NCBI GenBank assembly: GCA_018136815.1
Contig: CM030939.1
Location: 2,054,808 to 2,118,807 of the forward strand
DNA length: 64,000 nucleotides
Source of the DNA: Isochrysis galbana
Lineage: Eukaryota; Haptophyta; Isochrysidales; Isochrysidaceae
Direction of reading: 5' to 3'
Positions 42,266-51,530 of the stretch are shown here, in pieces (the first letter of the stretch is position 1; each line of letters begins with the position of its first letter). Under the pieces are notes generated by a model. It saw only the letters and a list, made by a program, of their open reading frames with translations, made no database searches and was not told the origin of the DNA. A program made the translations under genes and the position numbers.

Positions 42266-43689
42266 AGAACCAGGACCAGCTCACCAACGCGGCCGTCCAC
42301 GCGTGGCTGACGAGCCTCCGCGTTGAGGCCGCCTTCGCGGTCCTCCTCTCTCTGACAGTGCCAGATACGGCGCTGGTCGGTGAGGTGAGACCCGTGGGCG
42401 GCCTCAGGACGGGCCACGTCGTGGCCCTCAACGCCACGGCGAGGAGGAAAGCCCAAGATCCTGCCAGAACGCCTCACAGCGCATCTGGCGGGAACCCACC
42501 ACCCAGAGCAGATATCACCTTCTGCCGCTGGGTGGTGGGCTTGGCAGGCGGTATGGGACATCAATCCATACTGCCAATGACGCGCGACGGCGCAACAAAA
42601 GCGCTCCAGGCACGCGGAGCTCGCGCAGCGAAGGCGCAAATCAAGGTCTTGGCAACACTTGACATAGAAGTCAAGGAAAGCCGTAGACCGCGGAGCCGAC
42701 GCGGCGTCCGTCGACACCTCGTAGGCGGCATCCTCAAACAGTTGGCCCCACGAGGCTAGGATGACCTCTCGCTCAGAAGCATCACCGGCGAGGCTTGGAT
42801 CGACGGGATGGCGCCGAGCCGCCGGATTTGGAAGCGAGCGGAGGCCCGCGACGGTGGGTGGAGGTTGGGGATCAGAAACAGGCTCGGCGGACGTGACAGG
42901 AACGGGCGTATTGAATACGGGATCGGAATTCGAATTCGGCGGAACGGAGAACGGCGCGGCGGGCAAAGGTTGAGAAGGGGACTCAACCGAGGCCGGAGGG
43001 GCACCAATGGAGTTGTCTCCTTCTTCCACAAGCGGTGGCGAAGTTTCGACTCGAGGAGAAGTCGTAGTGCCCGCTTGGCCTTGTAGAATGCTGAGTATCG
43101 CGTTGAAGGTAGACCCCACCTCCCGCTGAAATTCTTCGTGGCGTTGGGCGGCTTGGAGGGTAGAGGACTCAAGGCGGTCGACAGCGCCGCGGAGAGCCTC
43201 AATCTGGACTTGTTGGTCCATGATTTGGGCGGCGCCGACGGTGGCGGTCGGAGGTGGAACGAAGTTACGCTTGGGGTACGAGTACGTCGACGGGGGTGGA
43301 ACAAACTCTTCATTTGGTGGGGGCTCGAAAGGAGGGAGGGACCGGACGGAACCCACATCATCTTCAACACCAACCACAGAGGGATTGAGAGAGGAAGGAA
43401 CACTTGGCAAAGGATCAGCAAAAGAAAGGAGAGGAAAGGCCGCCGGTGGAGCAACGGACGAGGCGAGAGGACCCATTCCAGCTCCAGTTGACGGGGTGTG
43501 AGTAGAGGCCCGAGGAGGCGGCGGAACTTCGACCGTCGGCGCGGAGAGGCGAGAGGAGGGGAGAACTGGCTCGGAAAGACTCTCTTTTGAAGAAGGGAGG
43601 GGTCCCACAAGGCTCTCTTCCCCGGGAGACTTCGACCCGTACGATTCGAGAACCGAAGAAGAAGAGACGGGCTCATGACGCGGGGACAA
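42247..43689 (-). CDS. Gag-like or orphan low-complexity ORF beside a mobile repeat
   Basis: An open frame of up to 480 codons without an ATG at its upstream end; the first in-frame ATG is at 43476. It is Pro/Ser/Val-rich, with VPPPSTYSYPKRNFVPPP, then a short coiled coil (MDQQVQIEALRGAVDRLES). A later EREVILASWGQLFEDAAYEV and FLDFYVKCCQDLDLRL segment has the look of a capsid-like helical region. The last residues run into the repeat shared with 7412-7862. This arrangement suggests the coding part of a retroelement (Gag) or a captured gene fragment; RT or integrase is not present. Confidence 0.35.
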   Translation of the reverse strand: MSPRHEPVSSSSVLESYGSKSPGEESLVGPLPSSKESLSEPVLPSSRLSAPTVEVPPPPRASTHTPSTGAGMGPLASSVAPPAAFPLLSFADPLPSVPSSLNPSVVGVEDDVGSVRSLPPFEPPPNEEFVPPPSTYSYPKRNFVPPPTATVGAAQIMDQQVQIEALRGAVDRLESSTLQAAQRHEEFQREVGSTFNAILSILQGQAGTTTSPRVETSPPLVEEGDNSIGAPPASVESPSQPLPAAPFSVPPNSNSDPVFNTPVPVTSAEPVSDPQPPPTVAGLRSLPNPAARRHPVDPSLAGDASEREVILASWGQLFEDAAYEVSTDAASAPRSTAFLDFYVKCCQDLDLRLRCASSACLERFCCAVARHWQYGLMSHTACQAHHPAAEGDICSGWWVPARCAVRRSGRILGFPPRRGVEGHDVARPEAAHGSHLTDQRRIWHCQREEDREGGLNAEARQPRVDGRVGELVLVLDAEFE

Positions 43690-44936
43690 TGAAAGATTTC
43701 TCGAGGGGAGAACTCGACATGGCGACCGGAGCCGAAGGCGCGAGCGAAGATTTTGTGCTTGTCAGAGCAAGGCTGATCTCACTCTTGGAGATTGCCTGCG
43801 AGGGCGCGCCGGCAGCTAGCGCGGAACGCGGTTCTTGTGGGGAGCTCATGGAGCTTTCCTCGGGGGTGACTACGGGCATGGTGATCGACGCACGACGCAC
43901 GACGCACGCACGGAGCACGGTGGGCGCGGAAGTGCGAAAGGAGGCTTGTGGGAGGTGGTGGCAGGCGACTGGGGGTGGCTCAGGCGCGTGCTTGACTTGT
44001 ATTGACTCGTTGACTCGGGGTATAGACTCGGGAACTCGGGGGGACTCGCTTGGGAACACGGTGGGACTCGGCGAAGTTGCTACAAAACCACTCACGAAAA
44101 ACCCAAACCCCAACGACCTTGGGCTCAGAAAACTAACGTAAACACTCCGGAATCATACGATAAACAAACCCTCCCCGTGCGGCGAAGGCTGAGGTCGCGA
44201 TCGCTCGTCATGCGCGAAGAAATACGGAAAGAGAGCGCAAAACTACGCAAACGAAGGGTTCAAACTATCGTTAAAGTGAAACTCGTCCGCTGAAGCCAAC
44301 GCGGAGGGTCGAGGAGAGGTCCAAACTCGCGCGGGGGGAAGAAGGCGATGTGCAGAGAGACCTTCTAGACAAGCGACGAGCAAGGGGCGACGAAACAAGA
44401 CGCGAGACGCGGGGCGCGTGCCATTCGTTCGTCCTTTCTTTCACCGAAAACGCGGCGAAACTAACGTTAAACGTCGGTGCCCCCTCCGCGAGGATCGCGA
44501 AGAAGAACGGACGAGATGGAGGCAATCATCGAAGGAACCGCGAGAGGAATCGAAGCGAGGGGGGGAACAACGACGGCCGGAGGAAACGAACCGCGCGCGG
44601 GGGAGAAGAGAACCTCGCGCGGGGGGGGGGATTAATATAACGGCCGGAGGCGACGGACGGCACGCCGAGGGAAAGAACCTGCCGCGGGGGGGGCGAGGGA
44701 CCGAGGGGACGGCGGGGCAGCGTGGGAGGGCGCGAGGCCGATCTCGGAGCGAGATCGCGTCCTTTCCCTCGCGGAGCGCGGAGAGACCCCCCACGAGATA
44801 TCTTGGGACCGGAGAATGTTTTGGACGAATCTTCTTGCCGTCGGCCGAGGAGAGGCGGACGGAGAGAGAGAGAGAGAGAGAGAGAGTCTCGCAGAGCGAC
44901 TGCAGAACGAGAAGTCGAAGTCATGCCGGTTTATTA
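43690..44936. other. Upstream of the Gag-like ORF, repeat-type DNA
   Basis: Contains CGACGCACGACGCACGACGC near 43887, AACTAACGTTAAACG and AACTATCGTTAAAG words, and a (GA) run at 44862-44887. It could be the leader or LTR of an element. No terminal repeat is identified. Confidence 0.4.
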
Positions 44937-45165
44937 CCTTAAACGAGCCAACAATTATAGTAACAGCAAAAACAAAATTCGAATCGCAAATTTCGAGACC
45001 AAAACCTGCAAACCTGGACTTGAGACCATGGGGAATCCGAATCTGTGTGTCTTGTGCGTCAGTGGCAACACGGGGAACTGTTCAATTGTAATTGTGAGCG
45101 CGTACCTTACACGAATATTCATGCCTACAGCCTTCAGATGGGCAGGAATACAACAGACAGAAGAC
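44937..45165 (+). repeat. Dispersed repeat (inverted copy at 12050-12310)
   Basis: Matches 12050-12310 in reverse, including CAACACGGGGAACTGTTCAA and GGAATCCGAATCTGTGTGTC. Confidence 0.8.
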
Positions 45166-45726
45166 GGAGGCGGGAAAAGGATAACGACGGGGACACGAGA
45201 CACGAGGGGGAAGGAAGAGAGATAAGTAAGGGCGGTAGCGGTGGCAGTGCAGGGAGGCGTAGCTTTGTATTTGTATTAGCAGAAGATACCGTGCCCTTAG
45301 TAGGTGTGTGGCACTGAATCTTCAGACCTTTTTTGCATGCAAAATATGAAATGCGCTCGAGCACACAGCATACAGTCATGGCACATCGACCTATGGCATA
45401 TATAATAGCATCCCCCTGCCACCCACTCTTTTCTCTTTTACTACTCTCCACACACTCGACGACGGCGCGTTCATGGCTCTTGGACACACACATGCGCACC
45501 AGCTACTGAGGTTCGCCAAGCACTGCCTCGGACCGAACACATGCATACATTGGCTCGCAACCATAAGTAATTCGCATCCCGGGTGCATGTTGACTATCGC
45601 CAAAGAGATAGAGATAGTGCCGACGAAAATACATACACTTGCACACATGACACGGCGCGCCATGATGCCTCTTCAAGTAACCTAGACGCCTACAAAAATC
45701 TATGCCACACACGCCTCCTTCGATGC
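45166..45726. other. Intergenic, 3' side of the carrier gene
   Basis: Holds the short repeat end TAGTAGGTGTGTGGCAC at 45298-45314, like the end of the repeat at 1-345. No gene. Confidence 0.4.
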
Positions 45727-46608
45727 TCAGCTCACTTTAACTATCGGGCTACCGACGAGTTGCTTCTTGAAGATGTCATAGAGGCTCATATAAATGGCCA
45801 CATTGGGCATAGTTTTCAAGTAGTTCAACGACAAGCCACGGTAAAGCCCTCGCGTTACGCCCTCCTCCCTAGCGATGGTGCGCAGGCCGTCGAGGGCGGA
45901 CTTGTATAATTTCCCGGGCCCATCATACGTCTGCATTCTCCGCCGCACGACGTCAAATGGGTAGACGAATGTCTGTGCAACAAGCCCAGCAACAGCACCT
46001 GCAGCCACACGCTGGGTTGCCGAAAGGTCGGACTCGGAGATGCCACCAATGGTAGAGAGGGCTTCTTTGAAGGATTCGTATGTCATGAACTTGAGCCCAG
46101 CGTACGGCGCAACTCCCATCATCGTAGCCGTCATACCAGAATACAGGGCAAGTACGCCACGCTCTCTGCTGATGGTCATAAGAGCTCCGACGAGTGAATC
46201 GTACTTGCTACCCGGTTTGGCCATGGTGGCACGCACAAGATCCAGAGGGTATGTCAACCCAACGGCAGTGATGCCCGCGCACGATCCGGCCGCAAGATTA
46301 CAAAGGTGCGAGGGTGCACCCAGCGCTGCGATGCGCGCTTTGTACTCTTCAAAGGAAAGGAAGGTGAAAGACATATATGGCATGACGCGCACGACTGCAG
46401 CAGTATTCCCCTTCCAGAATGCCTGCACTCCCTCCTCGCGTAGGATGCGGCCAGGTAATTGATACCAGGCCGGTCCGATCGAAGCCCCAGACTGTACCTG
46501 GTAGAGGATTTTGACGCGCTCGATAGGCGCGATACATGTGCGCGAGATGATACCCGCGGCACCGCCCGCGAGGAAGTACTCCTTAGGGTTGGTCTTCCCC
46601 TTGCCCAT
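45727..46608 (-). CDS. Mitochondrial carrier family protein, CoA-transporter (SLC25A42/LEU5)-like
   Basis: 293 residues in one frame from ATG 46608 (MGKGKTNPKEYFLAGG). Three mitochondrial-carrier repeats of about 100 residues each are complete. Their signatures are PIERVKILYQ, PLDLVRATMA and PFDVVRRRMQ, with EEGVQAFWKGN, RERGVLALYSG and EEGVTRGLYRG as the second half-motifs. GNTAAVVRVMPYMSF, GVAPYAGLKFMTYE and the RGLSLNYLKTMPNVAI segment fit the CoA / 3',5'-ADP carrier subgroup best. The ATP-Mg/Pi carriers are the alternative, but the calcium-binding N-terminus is absent. It works in the inner mitochondrial membrane as an exchanger. Confidence 0.9.
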   Translation of the reverse strand: MGKGKTNPKEYFLAGGAAGIISRTCIAPIERVKILYQVQSGASIGPAWYQLPGRILREEGVQAFWKGNTAAVVRVMPYMSFTFLSFEEYKARIAALGAPSHLCNLAAGSCAGITAVGLTYPLDLVRATMAKPGSKYDSLVGALMTISRERGVLALYSGMTATMMGVAPYAGLKFMTYESFKEALSTIGGISESDLSATQRVAAGAVAGLVAQTFVYPFDVVRRRMQTYDGPGKLYKSALDGLRTIAREEGVTRGLYRGLSLNYLKTMPNVAIYMSLYDIFKKQLVGSPIVKVS

Positions 46609-47276
46609 TGTGCGCAGAGACAGAGGAGAGCCAGAGCCTAGAGCTTAGCGAGCGAGGTGCGGTCTCAGCTTGACTGAATCTTCCAGGCTGCTCACTTATC
46701 GGCAGGGAGAGATGTAGGGGAAGGGGAGGGGAGAGATGGCGAGGAACGATTCCACTACGGCTGAATCTGCCTCGTGAGGTGCTGTTCTCCCCCCCCCCCC
46801 CCCCCCCCCCCCGCCCGCCCGCCCGCCCCCGCCGCTGGCCCACCCCCTGTCAGTTTAATACTAAGGTATCGGGAGCTTTGAGGGTTTTTTTGTTAGAGGT
46901 CTCAAGAAGGGTGTCGAGACCTCGAGCCTATTCTTCGCGCTCTCTCGACTCTCGACCCTCCTCTCGACAACACGCAACACGGTCTCGATGCGTTGGCAAT
47001 TCTGGCATGGAGGTACATTCTGACATTCTCACGGACTTCTACAATATCCTATATGGGAACGCGGAAGCAAGATCCGCCAGGACCAGGACCCAAGACCATC
47101 CTACGTACTACGTACTACGTACTATCATCTCGAGGCATCATCTATTAGTCAAATGATAGGGATTTTGCCGGCGTTTCACTGAGGTTTCACGGCGGAGTTT
47201 TCACTTGCCCGAACACGGATTAAACCCGTGTTAACCGTTAACCGCGAGGCAACGAGAACGAGGTTTCTCAAAAGGC
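46609..47276. other. Promoter side of the carrier gene with a long C run
   Basis: A C run of about 22 at 46791-46812 merges into CCCG repeats (to 46829). TACGTACTACGTACTACG tandem is at 47104-47121. No gene seen. Several CTCGAC words at 46917-46970. Confidence 0.45.
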
Positions 47277-47281
47277 CTGCT

Positions 47282-48136
47282 TGACGAATTGGGAAGGCCC
47301 ATAGGGCCTGAGGGCAATGAGGAAGGAGGCATGCCGGCGGCAGGCGCGGCGGAGGAGACGACTTCAGAGGGGCTGACGGGCTGAAGCCCGTCAGCAGAGG
47401 AAGGCGGGCAGGCGGGCTTGGGCGAGGGCGAGGACGGCGGCGAGAGCGACATCGAGCGAGTAGCGAGAGGCGAGGGTGAGTGTGAGGAGGGCTGTGATGG
47501 CAGGGGCTGGTGAGGCGAGGCGAGATTGTAGGGTCTGAGTGTTACGAGAGCGAGAGCGACGAGAGCGAGAGCGACGACGGATGACGACTGGCGACAGGAC
47601 GACGGACAGAGACACCCAGGAAAACACCCCGACTCTCGCCCCACGACTTTCTCACATAACTCGACTGAAATCAAACCCAAACACTCCGGCCAGACAACGA
47701 CGGACGACGATCAGAAGGCGATCTGTCGGCGATCCCGTCTGGAAGGGGAATCGCACCATAACGGAAACGAGGGGCAATCCTGCCGCACAAGATTCCAAGA
47801 GACCTACCAAATAAGACGAAAGGAGTGCGATGTGCCTAAGGGGGAGATACGAAGAGGTCGTAAATTAAACCTGATTGCCCCCAGAAGCAGATAAAGAACC
47901 GCTGTAGAGATAGCAAATTAAACCTATTTGCGAGGCGCCTGGGAGGAAGAAAGGTGGGGAAACTTGAAACTTCCCTTCTCTTTCGAGAGAAAGAGAGAGG
48001 GCGCTCCACAACCCACGATCCCATGCATCCAAGCGAAGATTTTGACCGAGAACGAGAACGAGAGAATTATAACGATAAATACCGAACGACGAAGAGAAGA
48101 GCGAAGCCTAACGAGTGTCGATTCGCGAATGCGACA
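47282..48136 (+). mobile_element. Solo-LTR-like element with 5-bp target duplication
   Basis: TGACGAATTGGG at the left and GCGAATGCGACA at the right, flanked by CTGCT on both sides (47277-47281 and 48137-48141). The first 320 bp match 21228-21560 and the last 270 bp match 22085-22345, while the middle differs. TG...CA tips with five-base duplications are the mark of LTR retrotransposon integration, so this is best read as a solo LTR. Fragments of the same unit are at about 24638-24710 and, inverted, 50731-50807. Confidence 0.8.
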
Positions 48137-48141
48137 CTGCT

Positions 48142-48696
48142 AGCCGCGAGGCCGCGAGGGGTTTCACTGCCAGGGCGTATGGGTTCACGTTGACGCGCCC
48201 TCGAGGGCCGGGAGTCAGTACTCAGTACGAGTACGAAGGCAGGCCAAGGTCAAGGGCGGGCATGCGGGCATGCGGGCATGGGCATGGGAGTGCGAGTCGC
48301 GAACCGCGCCCACTGGCCACTGGCCACTGGCCCAGTGCCACTGGGGGTTTGGGTTTGAGGTTTGGGTGGTGTTGTTGAGTGCCCTGCTCATGCCAAAAGG
48401 CAGGGCGTGGGGTTGACCGATAGGCCCCCAGGAGGGGAGTTGGAGCCTGAGACCTGAGAGAGGGGGCGCGAGGGCGCGAGGCGCCCCCCCATGCTTCACT
48501 AAGTATAAACTTAGTTACTACTAACCACTAACTACGAACTACTGCCAGGTGCCAGGGTATGTCGCGCCCCCCAAACCTGAAACGAAGGAGCCGGCTGGCC
48601 TTGCCGCCGTTTCTTCCGGGCCCGTTTCGCGTTTTCTCTCTGCCGCCAGCTGGCAGCCGCGCCCCGCCTCAGCAGCACTGCCTGAGAGCAGACGAC
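48142..48696. other. Intergenic with short tandem and inverted words
   Basis: CCACTGGCCACTGGCCACTGG followed by CCAGTGCCACTGG at about 48309-48342 can fold. GGCATGCGGGCATGCGGGCATG is at 48257-48279. The last 100 bp are the leader of the 48697 gene. Confidence 0.45.
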
Positions 48697-49758
48697 ATGA
48701 ACAACGGGCTCTCCACAGAGCGTGCGCTGCGTGGGGTGTTCTCCACTTCATCCTACATCACGGTCGGCGACCCGTACGGCAAGAAGAGTGCCAAGGATGA
48801 CCGTGAGAAGGGCGTGCAAATGTCAGCCGACTTCCCCAAGTCGGGCATCGCTGGTGCTCTGCCAAACAATGCACTGTTTGCGAAGGAGCACAAATGGCTC
48901 TTCGGCGGAGAGAAGTGAGCATTGACCCCACCAGAAGCTATGCCCATCATTGAGCGATCTCGTCTGGCGCCATAGAGGGAGGCTTGCTGGCATGGAGCCA
49001 GAGCACAGAGCTCAGAGCACTGAGCATAGAGCACAGAAAGTGCTGGGTGGGTGGGAGGGGGGGGGGCAGATGCGCTGCCCACTAGGTATGAGGGACACCG
49101 CGACTCAGTTGCTTGTGTGCTGCCATGTTGCTCTTGCAGGTACGTCGATCGCACCATGTACCTGAAGACTCAACCACCGGAGACTCGCAAAAAGGGGTTC
49201 GGCTCCTCCGACGCTAAGCGTCGTGATGAGTTCTCGAATGACATTGAGGTGAACACATCAGCGCTCCCGTTCCAACCGCACTCCAACTGTCTTTGTCTCT
49301 CGCCACGCGATAACCCCATCTCACCTTACGCATTCCTTACACAGGTTGAGAAGTGGCGTGAGCGCATCAAGGGTGAGATGGAATTTGCGGAACGCTTTGC
49401 GGCTCATCAGGAGAGCTTGTTGACGGAGGAAGACAGGGCTGAGATGGAACGGCTGTCGCAGTCGCCCGAGCGGCGGTGGACGCACGGGCCCGAGTTTCTC
49501 TTTGATCTTGGGAAGGAGGCAATGGGAGGGACGACGCCATATGAGATGAAGGATGCGCGGGACACTTGGTACTCAAAGCACCGATTGGCCAAGGAGACAG
49601 CCGGCAAACAGTTCACGGGCGGCTACGCTACCATGTCCTCGGCCGTCGGCGAAAATTTGAAAGACTTTAACGCTTGGACTAAGCCGGAGTATGCCCGTCA
49701 ACCGGTCATCAGGGACAACTTCTACCGCTCAACTGGCGTCATGCGCACAGGCTTCTGA
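48697..49758 (+). CDS. Flagellar-associated-protein-like, three exons
   Basis: Exons: 48697-48914, 49140-49248 and 49345-49758; 246 residues. The first junction splits the Lys of GGEK|YVDR (AA|G), and the second intron (96 bp, GTGAAC to ACACAG) is a multiple of three, so its removal rests on splice sites and on the unlikely residues it would add. STSSYITVGDPY, NALFAKEHKWLFGGEKYVDR, TMYLKTQPPETRKKGFGSS and DAKRRDEFSNDIE, and the end VIRDNFYRSTGVMRTGF, are the kind of conserved, basic, tubulin-coating motifs seen in small axonemal (CFAP/FAP) proteins of flagellate protists. The YITVGDPY start recalls UPF0602/CFAP96. The exact family is not certain. Predicted location: flagellar axoneme. Confidence 0.65.
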
Positions 49759-51530
49759 TGCACTTGCGAGACATGATGGCTCCGTCTCGTCTATGATTAC
49801 TGCCCGCTTGCACCACTTTCCTAGTGACAAACGTTTCGTTTTCGCAGGAGGTAGGCTGCGTTCGGTTAGTATGGTGTAGATTGTGGCTACCATTTTCATT
49901 TCGTGAGTGCATGCACGTATGTTTGGCGTATCCTATTGGGGACGGGCGGTTGGCTGCGATTGATGTGGTGGAAGTAAGCGACATGATGCTCATCGCCGAG
50001 AGGAAACCCGAGGCTAGCGTCCGATTTGTGTTTGAGAACGAGAGGTTCGTAACAGGTGCATCGCAGAATATAAATGATATTCGTCAAACTCAATGTCAGA
50101 GGTCGCAGTAAACCTAGGTCTGGTTTTTTCTTCGCCGACACCCCAACCTACTTTTATAAGTAGGGGTCAATGGGGGCCTCGCGCCCCCCTCACTCCATCG
50201 CGGACATCCCTCGGGGTGGGCCCGTACAATCAACCCCAGCCCTATCCCTTGCCCCTGCCCTCTAGCAGCTAGCAGGGGCGAGGGGCAAGGCACTCATCAT
50301 TTTAGCCTAGACCCTAGGGCGGCGCACAGGCCGCGAACTGCACTCCCACGCCTGCATGGGGCCTGCCCTCGAGCTAATTCCCCCCCTATCCCTGGTCGCC
50401 AGGCATACAGGAGGCTTTGGGTGGCTCCCATGCGCCTGCCCGCCTTCCTCTGCCTCTGCTGACGGCCTACATGTGAAACACAGTCAAACTTAGAAATAAA
50501 ACAACAAATTGTCAACAAATAAAACAGCAAACAGTATGTTTTTGCCGTCCAAAAAAACAGAGAAAAACAGTGTAAAAAACAGATGTGCGAGGGGGGGTGG
50601 GGGCGGCCGCCAAAAATAAAACAGCGAAAAACATATGTTTTGGGCCTCCGAAAAAAAAATTGAACATTGTTCCTGCGTTTCGCGTTTCACATGTAGGGTG
50701 TTTCACATGTAGGGGTCGAAGTCGAAGTCGTTCCTACCGCCGCGCCTGCCGCCGGCTTGGCTCCCTCCTCATTGCCCTCAGACTCAATGGGCCATCCCAA
50801 TTCGTCACTCCTACGCCTACCGGGCTGGCGGCGGCCTCAGCCCCGACTTATCCTGTAAACGGGTGCGGGACTGCGGGACTGCGGGACTGCGGGACTTACC
50901 CCTTACTTACCTAGCTTCTTCGGTCTTCGGTGGGCGGAGCTCCGACACCCCCTTCTCCGCGCTCTCTCTCCCCTCTCCTACGGCACGCGCGATGGCGCGC
51001 CTGCGGCAGGCCTCCAGCTGCCCCAGTGGCGATCCCTGGAGGCCATCGCCGCCCTCAATCAAAACTGACAGAGAGCGCGCTAAGAGTACATGATGACGAA
51101 GCCGACGACGTCCACTGTGGGACTACAACACTACTCTGCAGAGAGAAAAGAACTCGTATAACTTACTTTAGAAGAGGCCGCAGAGAGGGAGGGAGAGGGG
51201 GAAGCGGTGGAAGGCGCGGCGGCCGGTGAGATCCTCCGCCCACGGCGCGAGTGCAGCGTGCTGCTGCGCTGCGGTCGGCCGGCTCGCTCCGCCCCGCCCC
51301 ACCTCTCCTTCCCCCTCTCCACCCCCGCTGTTGTTCACGAGCCGAGCGTGGAATAGAGAGCCAGGCGAGGGCAGTCACACCAGAGGCTCCCATCGAATCT
51401 ACGAGGCGTCTAATCAAGCTCCCTTCGCTCTCTTGTTCTCTCTGCCTTCCCTGCGCTCTCTCTCCACCCGTGGAGGGCTGAGCGTTCAGCGCATCCGCAG
51501 TTCCGCGCGCAGGCAGCGTAGTGGGTGCAG
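49759..51530. other. Intergenic, with repeat fragments
   Basis: Contains an inverted fragment of the LTR-like element (50731-50807, ending exactly at the TGACG tip), a piece of the 26860/38872 repeat (50821-50866), a four-fold TGCGGGAC tandem at 50868-50897, and an AAAACAG/AAAAACAG-rich stretch at 50500-50650. 50930-51530 is GC-rich and probably includes the promoter of the 51531 gene. No other gene is supported. Confidence 0.5.

Noticed and set aside
45727-46608. ATP-Mg/Pi (calcium-regulated) carrier
   Set aside because: The protein starts directly at the first carrier repeat and lacks EF-hands; motif details favour the CoA-type group.
49824-50111. 95-codon plus-strand frame after the flagellar-type gene
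   Set aside because: Somewhat protein-like, but no ATG context, splice or homology; treated as 3' flank.
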